Shown here piece after piece: positions 18,060 through 26,861 of a stretch of 64,000 nucleotides of DNA (position 1 is the first letter of the stretch; every line of letters starts with the position of its first letter). The position numbers were made by a program, and so were the translations under genes. The DNA is from Lyngbya sp. PCC 8106 (GTDB lineage: Bacteria > Cyanobacteriota > Cyanobacteriia > Cyanobacteriales > Microcoleaceae): NCBI RefSeq assembly GCF_000169095.1, contig NZ_AAVU01000024.1, positions 1 through 64,000 on the forward strand, given 5' to 3'. The notes beneath the pieces are model-generated. The model did not search any database. It was not told the origin of the DNA and saw nothing but the letters and a program-made list of their open reading frames with translations.

Positions 18060-18493
18060 CTGATTAATTGTTTAATTTTTTCTAACGCAACTGTTACTCC
18101 TTGTTTGGCTATTTCCGAGAGATTTTCACCCAATTCAAAATCAACGCCAGGAACTGATATTAACCAAGCTTCAGGCGTTTTGTGATAAAGAGTTTTTGCT
18201 AAAGTTAATAAAGACTGAGGATTGAGATAATGTCCCCAGTTAAGTTCTGTTGTTTCTAAGGGTTCTACAGCTAAAAGTTCTACGGTTTCTCCAGTGATCG
18301 ACGCATCAACAAAAATCACAACATCGACTTGAGTTAAATCTTCGGCAACTTCAGGAACTAACTGATGTAAACTTTGCGATCGCACGTTGGAAAAATTCCA
18401 GTTTTCGACTTCCGTTGCTACCCTTTCTCCGATTCCATCATCACCCCGAATGGGATTACCATATCCCATAACTAAGACCGTTTTTTGATTCAT
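18056..18493 (-). CDS. hoxW: Hydrogenase maturation protease HoxW
   Basis: A 145-residue endopeptidase of the HybD/HycI type (cytosol). The metal-binding N-terminal motif GYGNPIRGDDGIG and the internal FVDASITGETVE are typical. The family removes the C-terminal extension of the NiFe hydrogenase large subunit once nickel is in place. The only visible substrate is HoxH, whose gene lies about 540 bases upstream on the same strand, separated by an oppositely oriented DUF2834 gene. The HoxW assignment rests on that context plus the family. Confidence 0.9.
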   Translation of the reverse strand: MNQKTVLVMGYGNPIRGDDGIGERVATEVENWNFSNVRSQSLHQLVPEVAEDLTQVDVVIFVDASITGETVELLAVEPLETTELNWGHYLNPQSLLTLAKTLYHKTPEAWLISVPGVDFELGENLSEIAKQGVTVALEKIKQLIS

Positions 18494-18629
18494 TTTTGAG
18501 TCTAAATTAATCAGATCACAAAGCTTGTTTTTCCCAACTCTACGAGAAAGCTAAGATTTAATTGTACTAAAGTATAACAACAGACTCAGGTTATTATAAA
18601 ATATATTAAGCTAAGATCATGTAAACAGT

Positions 18630-18968
18630 ATGAACCTAAAAAAAATTGTCTATTTCATACTTGCGATCGCAGGTTTGATTTTTCCCTGGTACTATAATGT
18701 TCAGTTTTTTCTCACGGGAAGTTTAGGGGAATTTGTGGCTGCTTCTTCGGGGAATTTAGCGACGCAATCGATTAGTTTAGATTTGTTTATTGCGACTGTT
18801 GTTGGTTCAATTTGGATGTATTTTGAATCCAAACGCTTGAGTATAAAGTTCGGATTTATTTATATCCTCATTGGGTTTTTAATTGCTTATTCCTTTGCCC
18901 TTCCCCTGTTTTTGTATGTTCGGGAAAGTAAGTTAGAAGATGAACTTGATACAATATCTCCTCAATAA
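18630..18968 (+). CDS. DUF2834 family small membrane protein
   Basis: A 112-residue protein with three predicted membrane helices (about 5-25, 45-64 and 75-100) and a charged C-terminus. The layout FFLTGSLGEFVAA and FIATVVGSIWMYFES fits DUF2834. Function unknown. It lies on the plus strand between hoxW and hoxH, both on the minus strand. Confidence 0.72.
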   Translation: MNLKKIVYFILAIAGLIFPWYYNVQFFLTGSLGEFVAASSGNLATQSISLDLFIATVVGSIWMYFESKRLSIKFGFIYILIGFLIAYSFALPLFLYVRESKLEDELDTISPQ

Positions 18969-19033
18969 AAGTTTGAGATAAAGGGAAAAGGTCTAAATCC
19001 AAAACTTAAAATCCTTTTCCCCAATCAAACAGA

Positions 19034-20464
19034 TTAATTGCGGAAAACTTCGTTAACAATTGTACCATCAGGGCGAATTAACTGCACCTGTAAAGGCATT
19101 TGACCCATAGCATGAGTCGAACAACTTAAACAAGGATCAAACGCCCGAATTCCGGCTTCTACCCGGTTTAAAAGCCCTTCAGGAATGTCCTGACCATGAA
19201 TATAATGTTTAGCAATTTGCGTAACGGTTTTATTCATGGCGAGGTTATTTTGTCCGGTGGCAATAATCAAATTCACCTTTTGAATTAAGCCATTTTCATC
19301 GACGTTGTAGTGATGAAATAACGTTCCGCGTGGGGCTTCACTGACGCCAATTCCTTCTAAATTATTAATTCCAGCATTGGCGCGAACCCGTGAAGAAACG
19401 ATATCTGGATCATTAACTAAACGCTCAATTTCTTCTAAACAAGCAATAATTTCAATTAGTCTTGCATAGTGATAAAAGAAAGAAGAAGTCGCCACCCGTC
19501 CACCTGCGCGATCGCGAAATTCTCGTAATTCTCGATCCGCTTCTGGGGTGCCAATGCGATCGCAAACATTCAAGCGGGCTAACGGCCCAACCCGATACAT
19601 TCCATTAGGATATCCCAAAGGTTTGTAATAGGGAAACTTGAGATAAGACCAACTTTCAACAGCTTCTCCCAAGAATTCTTGGTAATCATCTTCACTCAAA
19701 TTATCGGCAACAATAATTCCATCACTATCAATAAACCTGAGATGACCTCCGTAATGTTCCCAGTTCCCATTTTCTGCAACTAAACTCATAAATAATGAGG
19801 GGAATTTTCCAAACGCATCCACCTCATCAGTAAAGTGAGAATCCAGCAAATTTTTAAACAAATCTAGGGCATTTTCTGCGGTCGTTTTTGACTCAGGAAG
19901 ACGTTCTCTAATCCAAGTTCGACCTTCTTCTGATAATGGCGATCGCACTCCTCCAGGCACCGCCCAAGCCGCATGAATTTTCTTCGCACCTAATAGTTCA
20001 ATCACCGTTTGACCAAACTGACGCAGGCGAATTCCTCCTCGGGCTAAATCCGGATCAGAAGCAATTAATCCAAAAATATTTCGTTTTGCTGGATCGCTAT
20101 CCCAACCGATCAGAAAATCGGGACTACTCAGGTGAAAAAACGATAGCGCATGAGATTGAGTTAACTGGGCTAAATTCATCATTCGCCGCAGTTTTTCACC
20201 CGCAGGCGGAACTTGAACCGCTAATATTTTATCGCCAGTTTTTGCAGAAGCCAATAAATGACTAACCGGACAAATTCCACAAATTCTAGCGGTAATTCCC
20301 GCCATTTCAAACATCGGGCGACCTTCGCAGAATTTCTCAAAACCGCGAAATTCTACAACGTGAAAACGAGCATTTTCCACTTCGCCCGCATCATCTAAAT
20401 ACACCGAAATTTTAGCATGACCCTCGATTCTAGTTACCGGGTCAATGACAACTGTTTTAGACAT
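19034..20464 (-). CDS. hoxH: Bidirectional NiFe hydrogenase large subunit HoxH
   Basis: The 476-residue catalytic subunit, holding the NiFe(CN)2CO site that interconverts H2 with protons and electrons. The N-terminal cysteine pair is in RICGICPVSH and the C-terminal pair in DPCLSCSTH. A 25-residue extension after that His (AMGQMPLQV to FRN) is the segment HoxW should remove. Length is typical. It is the last gene of the minus-strand hox operon, 17 bases after hoxY. Confidence 0.97.
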   Translation of the reverse strand: MSKTVVIDPVTRIEGHAKISVYLDDAGEVENARFHVVEFRGFEKFCEGRPMFEMAGITARICGICPVSHLLASAKTGDKILAVQVPPAGEKLRRMMNLAQLTQSHALSFFHLSSPDFLIGWDSDPAKRNIFGLIASDPDLARGGIRLRQFGQTVIELLGAKKIHAAWAVPGGVRSPLSEEGRTWIRERLPESKTTAENALDLFKNLLDSHFTDEVDAFGKFPSLFMSLVAENGNWEHYGGHLRFIDSDGIIVADNLSEDDYQEFLGEAVESWSYLKFPYYKPLGYPNGMYRVGPLARLNVCDRIGTPEADRELREFRDRAGGRVATSSFFYHYARLIEIIACLEEIERLVNDPDIVSSRVRANAGINNLEGIGVSEAPRGTLFHHYNVDENGLIQKVNLIIATGQNNLAMNKTVTQIAKHYIHGQDIPEGLLNRVEAGIRAFDPCLSCSTHAMGQMPLQVQLIRPDGTIVNEVFRN

Positions 20465-20481
20465 AAATTATCATCCTTTTT

Positions 20482-21030
20482 TTATCCAAATTTGAGCATT
20501 TCTCGCCCGGTAATTTGGGGTTTTTCTCCGGCTAATAAGGGTGCGATCGCAGCTTTAATCCGATCGGCGGATGGCGGACAACCCGGTAAAAACAAATCGA
20601 CATCCACGACTTCATGGATGGGGCATACCCGATCAAGGAGTTCTGGGACAATACCGGGGTCTTTCGGAATTTGCGGCGTGACATCACCTAACTCTAAGTA
20701 ACAACGTTTTAAAACAGGTTCAGAACCCCCTAACATATTTCGCATGGCGGGAACGTTGGCTGTTACCGCACAGTCTCCGAAAGAAATTAGAAATTTCGAC
20801 CTTTCTCTAGCTTTTTTTAACAATTCCCAATTTTCTTCATTGGCAACCGCCCCTTCCACCAAACAAACATCTACATTTTCGGGAAATTCTTTAATATCAC
20901 TGCCCACCGGACTGAAGACAACATCGACTTTTTCAGCGAGATCAATTAGCCATTCATCTAAGTCTAAAAAGGACATATGACAACCGGAACAACCCGCTAA
21001 CCAAATGGTAGCAAATCTTATCTTATCCAT
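20482..21030 (-). CDS. hoxY: Bidirectional NiFe hydrogenase small subunit HoxY
   Basis: A 182-residue subunit carrying the proximal [4Fe-4S] cluster that passes electrons from the HoxH site to HoxU. Cluster cysteines are in GCSGCHMSFLD, in the GDCAVTANVPAMRN region and in FLPGCPPS. It is short, as in all Hox-type enzymes, lacking the second and third cluster domain of membrane hydrogenases. Its start overlaps the hoxU stop by 13 bases, indicating coupled translation. Confidence 0.96.
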   Translation of the reverse strand: MDKIRFATIWLAGCSGCHMSFLDLDEWLIDLAEKVDVVFSPVGSDIKEFPENVDVCLVEGAVANEENWELLKKARERSKFLISFGDCAVTANVPAMRNMLGGSEPVLKRCYLELGDVTPQIPKDPGIVPELLDRVCPIHEVVDVDLFLPGCPPSADRIKAAIAPLLAGEKPQITGREMLKFG

Positions 21031-21734
21031 TCTTTTTTCTCCCGTGCGGTAACAATAAAGTCAAGCTTAGAATGGTCGTGAATCATTTCTTCTACTGTAG
21101 ATCCTTTACGGAAAATTGAACCCGTCGGACAAGCATCTACACATTTTCCACAAGATGTACAAGCGCTGACCTGACCCCAAGGTTGATTTAATCCTGTAAT
21201 CACTTTAGCATCGGCACCTCGTCCGGCGACATCCCAAACGTGGGCGCCTTCAATTTCATCACAGACTCGAACACAGCGAGTACAGAGAATACAACGGTTA
21301 TGATCGATGCCAAATTGGGGATGAGAAATATCAACGTCTCGCTTGGGAAATATGTAGGGGAAACGGGTATGATCCATCCCGACTTCTATCGCCACATCTT
21401 GCAATTCACAGTTACCATTGGACACACAAACGGCACAAACATGATTCCCTTCTGAGAATAACAATTCTACAACCATTTTACGATAGTCTTGCAGTTGAGA
21501 AGTGTGTGTTGTGACTTCCATTCCTTCAGAAACTTCGGTAATACAAGCAGGAAGTAATTTGTTGAGGCCTTTGATTTCGACTAAACATAACCGACAAGCC
21601 CCCACATCAGAAACTCCTTCTAAATGACAGAGGACGGGAATATGAACCCCGGCTTCTTTGGCAGCATCTAATATTGTCGAACCTTCTTCAATGGCTACAT
21701 CAATGTCATTAATTTTCAGGGTTTTTACAGACAT
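21018..21734 (-). CDS. hoxU: Diaphorase iron-sulfur subunit HoxU
   Basis: A 238-residue subunit homologous to the N-terminal part of complex I NuoG. It has a ferredoxin-like [2Fe-2S] domain (CHLEGVSDVGACRLC), a His/Cys cluster region (GNHVCAVCVSNGNCE) and two ferredoxin-type motifs (CILCTRCVRVCDE, CTSCGKCVDACPTG). It wires HoxEF to HoxYH. It follows hcp after a 126-base gap that contains two GC-rich hairpins. Confidence 0.96.
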   Translation of the reverse strand: MSVKTLKINDIDVAIEEGSTILDAAKEAGVHIPVLCHLEGVSDVGACRLCLVEIKGLNKLLPACITEVSEGMEVTTHTSQLQDYRKMVVELLFSEGNHVCAVCVSNGNCELQDVAIEVGMDHTRFPYIFPKRDVDISHPQFGIDHNRCILCTRCVRVCDEIEGAHVWDVAGRGADAKVITGLNQPWGQVSACTSCGKCVDACPTGSIFRKGSTVEEMIHDHSKLDFIVTAREKKEWIR

Positions 21735-21800
21735 AAATGGTGTTCTCCTCTTTGAGTCAGATGGGTGTTTTTTTGACCTCTTTATCGACCCCTCCCCATC

Positions 21801-21850
21801 CCTCCCCTGCGAGGAGAGGGTGTAATTAGCCTCCTCCTTTTAGGGGGAGG
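21801..21850 (-). terminator. Two GC-rich hairpins between hcp and hoxU
   Basis: Hairpin 1 (21801-21819) pairs CCTCCCCT with AGGAGAGG with one mismatch. Hairpin 2 (21830-21850) pairs CCTCCTCC with GGGGGAGG around a TTTTA loop with one G-U pair. Neither has a following T-run on the minus strand, so mRNA processing or attenuation is as likely as termination. Confidence 0.5.
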
Positions 21851-21860
21851 TTGGTGGGGG

Positions 21861-23510
21861 TTAACCTAAACAAGCGGCTAAATCTTGATCCGGTGTTGTA
21901 ATCGGTTGCAGGTTATATTTTTCCGACAACAAATTCAATACATTGGTAGATAGAAAAGCGGGTAAAGTCGGCCCTAAGCGAATATCTTTAATCCCTAAAT
22001 ACAATAGGGTTAATAACACTGCGATGGCTTTTTGTTCATACCAAGACAGAATCATTGATAACGGCAATTCATTCACATCCATCTCAAATGCTTGGGCGAG
22101 TCCCAACGCAATTTGAATGGCAGAATAGGCATCATTACACTGTCCCACATCCATCAACCGGGGCAGATTTCCAATCTCTCCCAACTGTTTATCGAAGAAA
22201 CGGAATTTACCACAAGCTAGCGTTAAAACAATGCAATCTTTGGGAACTTTCTCCACAAATTCGGTGTAATAATTGCGATCCGGTTTTGCGCCATCACAAC
22301 CCCCAACCAGGAAGAAATGACGAATTTTGCCTTCTTTTACCGCAGAAATAACTTGATCGGCAACATTTAAAACACTATTGCGGGCAAAACCTACGGTGAC
22401 TTGACGAGGTTCTTTTTCTTCTGTAAATCCTGGTAACGCCAGGGCTTTTTGAATGGCGAGAGTATAGTTAGGCGTATTGTCTTCTGTATCCGCTAAATAG
22501 CTAATTCCCGGATAACCCACTGGCCCTAGTGTAAACAGTTTATCTTCGTAGGTTTCTTGGGTGGGCATTAAACAGTTAGTTGTGACAATAATCGCCCCCG
22601 GAAACTTCGCAAATTCTTTAGTTTGATTCTGCCAAGCCGTGCCGTAATGCCCGTACAAATGGGGATATTTTTGCTTCAAAAGCGGATAACCGTGGGCGGG
22701 TAATAATTCGCCATGTGTGTAAACGGTAATCCCGGTATTTTCGGTTTGTTTTAGAATAGCTTCGAGTTGTTTAATGTCGTGTCCTGAGACTAACATTGCT
22801 TTACCCAATTTCGGGTTTAACGGGACAACTGTTGGCGTGGGATGGCCGTAGGTTTGAGTATGACCCGCATCCAACAATTCCATTGCCAAATAGTTGATTT
22901 CTCCGACTTTTAACACCAAATTCACCCAATCTTCTAAACTGAGGTTATTTTGGTCTAAAGCGGCTAAGGCTTCGTAACAAAATTGGTAAATGCGGTCATC
23001 TTCCTGACCCAATTCTTGGGCGTGAAAACTATAAGATGCTAACCCTTTTACCCCATAAAGCACTGTTAGTTTGAGTGAGAAAATATCAACATTACTTTCA
23101 GACTGCGTGATCAACTTCAAGGCAACATCTTGACCTTGTTGTGCCAAACTTTCGGTAAAGTCGGGTTGATAGTCACTAATCTCAGACCATTCAACCGGAG
23201 TTGAACTCTGTTTTTCAACTTCAGCTTTTAAATTTTCTCGGAGTTGAATGGCGTGTTGAACGTATTCCCCAAAGCGTTTTTTATTGAAGTTAACGTTTGT
23301 CATTGTGGAAAACAACGACTCACAGGTAAACACATCAATTTCATGGGTTAATATTCCCAATTCCTTCGCTTTTAAGGCAACAGGGGCAATTCCTCGCAAG
23401 CAATAAACGAGTAAATCTTGTACAGCATTTACTTCTGGACTTTTCCCACAAGCACCCCATTGATGGCAGCCTTGTCCGCTTGCGGTTTGTTCACATTGTT
23501 CACAAAACAT
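21861..23510 (-). CDS. hcp: Hybrid cluster protein (hydroxylamine reductase-like)
   Basis: A 549-residue protein with N-terminal [4Fe-4S] cysteines CEQCEQTASGQGC and GACGK, and C-terminal ligands of the hybrid Fe-S-O cluster in regions such as VTTNCLMPTQE, GGCDGAKPDR, LACGKFRF and DVGQCNDAYSA. The family reduces hydroxylamine in vitro and is linked to NO reduction and protein S-nitrosylation. It lies inside the hox operon, 32 bases after hoxF and before hoxU. As I recall, a similar placement occurs in some Lyngbya and Arthrospira, so it is likely a lineage trait rather than a new insertion. Confidence 0.95.
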   Translation of the reverse strand: MFCEQCEQTASGQGCHQWGACGKSPEVNAVQDLLVYCLRGIAPVALKAKELGILTHEIDVFTCESLFSTMTNVNFNKKRFGEYVQHAIQLRENLKAEVEKQSSTPVEWSEISDYQPDFTESLAQQGQDVALKLITQSESNVDIFSLKLTVLYGVKGLASYSFHAQELGQEDDRIYQFCYEALAALDQNNLSLEDWVNLVLKVGEINYLAMELLDAGHTQTYGHPTPTVVPLNPKLGKAMLVSGHDIKQLEAILKQTENTGITVYTHGELLPAHGYPLLKQKYPHLYGHYGTAWQNQTKEFAKFPGAIIVTTNCLMPTQETYEDKLFTLGPVGYPGISYLADTEDNTPNYTLAIQKALALPGFTEEKEPRQVTVGFARNSVLNVADQVISAVKEGKIRHFFLVGGCDGAKPDRNYYTEFVEKVPKDCIVLTLACGKFRFFDKQLGEIGNLPRLMDVGQCNDAYSAIQIALGLAQAFEMDVNELPLSMILSWYEQKAIAVLLTLLYLGIKDIRLGPTLPAFLSTNVLNLLSEKYNLQPITTPDQDLAACLG

Positions 23511-23542
23511 GGTTAATTCCTCTGAAAATTCAAACAGGTTAA

Positions 23543-25159
23543 TTAAACCAAAACCTTGCTATTAGAAACTTCTTGAGAAACCAATAATTCGGTGTATTCA
23601 GATTCAAAATAATGCAAGGTACTGACAATCGGGTTCGGTGCTGTTTGTCCTAATCCACACAAACTTGTAGCTTTTACCATCTCACACAATTCTTTGAGTT
23701 TTTCGAGGTCTGCTGCGGTGGCTTGTTTTTTAATCAGTTTAGTTAAAAGCTGATACATTTGTACGGTTCCGGCGCGACAAGGAATACATTTTCCACAACT
23801 TTCTTCGCGGCAAAAATCCATATAAAATTGTGCGACTTGAATCATGCTAGTGCCTTGATCCATTACCACCATACCGCCCGAACCCATCATTGAACCTAAT
23901 TTTGTTAACGATTCATAATCGACAGGTGTATCTAACAAATGAACCGGAATACAACCGCCTGACGGCCCTCCTGTTTGTACGGCTTTGACTTCTCCATCGG
24001 GAACTCCTCCGCCCATTTCTTCTACAATTTCTCGGAGAGAAATTCCCATCGGAACTTCAATTAATCCCGTATTTCTTATTTTACCCGTTAGAGAGAATAT
24101 TTTGGTGCCTTTGCTTTTTTCTGTGCCGATACTAGCAAACCAATCGGCACCTTTACGGATAATTGGGGCAATATTTGCCAATGTTTCAACGTTGTTAATT
24201 AATGTCGGTTCTCCCCACAACCCTGAAACAGCCGGATAAGGAGGACGGGGACGAGGTACGCCTCGATTTCCATCAATGGAAGCAATTAAAGCGGTTTCTT
24301 CCCCGCAAACAAACGCCCCCGCACCGACGCGAATATCGACGGTAAAATTAACAGGTGATCCGAAAACTTGTGTGCCTAAAATACCTTGACGTTTGGCTTG
24401 TTGGATGGCTTTTTGTAAACGAGAAATCGCCAGGGGATATTCTGCCCGAACATAAATATACCCTTGAGTTGCACCGACTGCATAGCCGGCGATCGCCATG
24501 CCTTCTAAAATCCGATGCGGATCACTTTCCAGCACACTACGATCCATAAAAGCGCCCGGATCACCTTCATCGGCGTTACAAATCACATACTTTTGTCCGG
24601 GGGGCATTTTAGCCACCGTTGCCCATTTTAAACCCGTGGGATAACCCGCCCCGCCTCGTCCTCTCAAACCCGATTTTGTGATTTCTGAAACGACGTCTTC
24701 CGGGGTCATTTCATAGATGGCGTGATGCAGGGCTTGATAGCCACCAACGCTTAAATATTCGCCAATTTTTTCGGGGTCAATTTTGCCGCTATGTTCACGA
24801 ACCACCAACATTTGACGACTGAAAAATGGATGTTGAGGATCGCCGGGAGTGGCTTTAACTTCTCCTCCATTTAATCCTTCTACAATTGAAGCGGCAACTT
24901 CGGGTTTAACGGTTTCATATTGTAAGCCTTCGGGTTCAATTTCAACAATTGGGCCTTTGCCACAAAACCCCATACAACCGACGCCAACCACTTGTACTTT
25001 ATCTTGGAGTCCGGCTTTTTTAACAGCCTGTTCCATTTCTTTTTTCACCGCCAAGGAATTCGCCGCTTGACATCCGGTAGACGTACAACAATGAATGCGA
25101 ATACTTTTCAAAGATTGACGTTCTTGTTCGGCGAGTTCTAAGAGTTCATTTAATTCCAT
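23543..25159 (-). CDS. hoxF: Diaphorase flavoprotein subunit HoxF (NAD(H)-binding)
   Basis: A 538-residue homologue of NuoE-like plus NuoF domains. The N-terminus holds a thioredoxin-like [2Fe-2S] domain (CTSTGCQAAN, GVGCMGFCGKGP). The core holds the NADH/FMN site (GRGGAGYPTGLKW, GAGAFVCGEETALIASIDG) and the C-terminal [4Fe-4S] ligand motif ESCGKCIPCRAGT with a later Cys in TSLCGLGQ. It exchanges electrons with NAD(P)H and possibly ferredoxin. It starts 265 bases after hoxE, in a gap with short repeats. Confidence 0.97.
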   Translation of the reverse strand: MELNELLELAEQERQSLKSIRIHCCTSTGCQAANSLAVKKEMEQAVKKAGLQDKVQVVGVGCMGFCGKGPIVEIEPEGLQYETVKPEVAASIVEGLNGGEVKATPGDPQHPFFSRQMLVVREHSGKIDPEKIGEYLSVGGYQALHHAIYEMTPEDVVSEITKSGLRGRGGAGYPTGLKWATVAKMPPGQKYVICNADEGDPGAFMDRSVLESDPHRILEGMAIAGYAVGATQGYIYVRAEYPLAISRLQKAIQQAKRQGILGTQVFGSPVNFTVDIRVGAGAFVCGEETALIASIDGNRGVPRPRPPYPAVSGLWGEPTLINNVETLANIAPIIRKGADWFASIGTEKSKGTKIFSLTGKIRNTGLIEVPMGISLREIVEEMGGGVPDGEVKAVQTGGPSGGCIPVHLLDTPVDYESLTKLGSMMGSGGMVVMDQGTSMIQVAQFYMDFCREESCGKCIPCRAGTVQMYQLLTKLIKKQATAADLEKLKELCEMVKATSLCGLGQTAPNPIVSTLHYFESEYTELLVSQEVSNSKVLV

Positions 25160-25343
25160 AGTGTTCTTCTCTCAAATGTAACTTGGGTTTAACTTGAGAA
25201 ACCCAACGGTTTTTTTATTAGAAGTTCGGGAAGTAACTTGGGATTGAATTTGGCTTGGAGTCATCAGGTTTTTATTCCCCCTCGCCCTGCTTAAAAAAGG
25301 GGGGAAGCAGAAGCCACAAAACTATTGCATGGTTGCCTCTTAC

Positions 25344-25431
25344 CTGTTCCCTGTTCCCTAAGATTGCAAACTAAGTCTCGCCGGAAACCGCGCCCGCCGC
25401 AAGGCAAGCGCTGTTCCCTGTTCCCTATTCC
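25344..25431. repeat. Heptanucleotide CTGTTCC tandem repeats in the hoxE-hoxF gap
   Basis: Two clusters: CTGTTCC twice at 25344-25357, and CTGTTCC twice plus CTATTCC at 25411-25431, the last overlapping the hoxE stop codon. Between them lies a GC-rich stretch (CGCGCCCGCCGCAAGGCAAGCG). Short heptanucleotide tandem repeats of this kind are a known cyanobacterial feature. Confidence 0.8.
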
Positions 25432-25955
25432 GCTTGCCATTCCTTAATTTTTTCAACCGAAGATTCTGCGGTTTGTTGGGGTGCCATTTTGCCATCATAG
25501 ACAACCACAGGCGCAATCCCACAAGCCCCGACACAACGGGCTGTTACCAGGGAGACTAAACCGTCTGGGGTGGTTTCTCCCGAATGAACTCCGGTCTGTT
25601 CTTCGATAGCGGCTAACACTTTGTCACCGCCTCTGACATAACAGGCTGTTCCCATACAGATGACGCAGTTATGACGGCCTGCGGGTTTGAGGGAAAATAG
25701 ATGATAAAAGGTGGCAACGCCGTAGACTTTACTGAGGGGCAGTTTCAGGTTACGGGCAACGTACATTAACACGTCATCTTCGAGATACCCGAAGGCTTCT
25801 TGGGCTTTGTGTAGCACTTCAATCAGGGCATCTTGACGATATTGGCTGCGTTTCATGGTGACATCTAAGACCTTAAAGCGCTTATCGCCACTCGGATGAG
25901 TCGATGAATCTGGGGTTTGTCCCGATGCAGGGGGGGTTTTTGTCGAAGATTGCAT
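25425..25955 (-). CDS. hoxE: Diaphorase subunit HoxE
   Basis: A 176-residue NuoE-like protein with a thioredoxin-like [2Fe-2S] domain: ligands in CMGTACYVRGG and ARCVGACGIAP. The first 30 residues are a Pro/Ser/Thr-rich extension. In the HoxEFUYH complex it helps electron exchange with membrane or ferredoxin partners. It is the promoter-proximal gene of the hox operon and diverges from nifJ across about 900 bases. Confidence 0.96.
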   Translation of the reverse strand: MQSSTKTPPASGQTPDSSTHPSGDKRFKVLDVTMKRSQYRQDALIEVLHKAQEAFGYLEDDVLMYVARNLKLPLSKVYGVATFYHLFSLKPAGRHNCVICMGTACYVRGGDKVLAAIEEQTGVHSGETTPDGLVSLVTARCVGACGIAPVVVYDGKMAPQQTAESSVEKIKEWQAE

Positions 25956-26861
25956 AGTTCTTTTGGTGACAATTTCCGTTGCTTTTCGGTGTTGAAGGGT
26001 CTGTTATTTCTACCTTTGACTGTACACACCGTTGAGAGAATTTTAACGATCAACAAGACAATTCAAACTTGTTCAAAACAACAGCAGGGTTGTTTATGTA
26101 AATTTGTCAACCAACCTCTAGCTAGGGTTCAATTTCTAATTTTAAGTATATCGGAATGTTTTGTCTGCAATTGTTAAATTTCTTCTAAAAATTCAGCGAA
26201 CAAAGTTTGTTAAGAATTGCTGCTGAATAGACATCTAACCCATTAATCGATTCAGTTGAGTGGTAAAATTATTGTTTATTTACAAAAAGACTTGGTGATT
26301 GGTAGAGACATATTCTGAAAAATACCCCGAATCAAATCCTAGATTCAAGTTTTCGGCCGGAAAAAAGCAACAGAAAGTCACAAACTATTAAAAAACATGA
26401 AGAGCCGATCCCTTTTCAGAAAATCTATTGGAAGATCAACACAGAGAAGCCGATAGGAGGTTATCCCCGTTAAAATTTCAAATCTTCTCACCAACTCACT
26501 CAAAAAGTGAAAATGGGGGGAGGGATCAGACTCAGGTGTGAAAGCCAAGATTTAGAGAACAAAAACAGGCAAGATCCGCCAACCCAGAATCAACGGAGTA
26601 AACTTTTCAGGGAAACAGACAACTTAACCCTAAATTTTTAACCGTTGATTAAAGAATATATAACCGTTTATAATTGACATTGAGGAACTCAACACAAAAT
26701 AGCAATGATTGCCGTAAACCGTAAAATTGGATGAAATTTTTTGCAGGTTTAATAACAGAAAGGAAAACCCTTAACCTTAACCCAATACAGTCGCATCAAA
26801 CTGAGTCTATTTTAATCTGTCGTTAATCTGCTGATAACCGCAGCATCTAGAGGAAATCCAA
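25956..26861. other. Intergenic region between divergent hoxE and nifJ
   Basis: A 906-base gap with no convincing gene on either strand; short ORFs here lack ribosome sites and recognisable sequence. It holds a 13-base palindrome AACAAA-G-TTTGTT at 26199-26211, a candidate nifJ promoter at 26645-26674, and a leader of roughly 180 bases before nifJ. Its size and AT-richness suggest shared control of hydrogenase and PFOR genes; no specific regulator site could be assigned. Confidence 0.6.
26645..26674 (+). promoter_or_regulatory. Candidate sigma-70-type promoter for nifJ
   Basis: TTGATT at 26645-26650 (-35-like, four of six) and TATAAT at 26669-26674 (perfect -10) with an 18-base spacer, about 190 bases before the nifJ ATG. 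A strong AGAGGAAA ribosome site lies seven to eight bases before that ATG. Sequence match only. Confidence 0.4.

Noticed and set aside
25865..26056. 63-codon minus-strand ORF overlapping the hoxE start
   Set aside because: Out of frame with hoxE, no motif; overlaps the probable hox promoter region.
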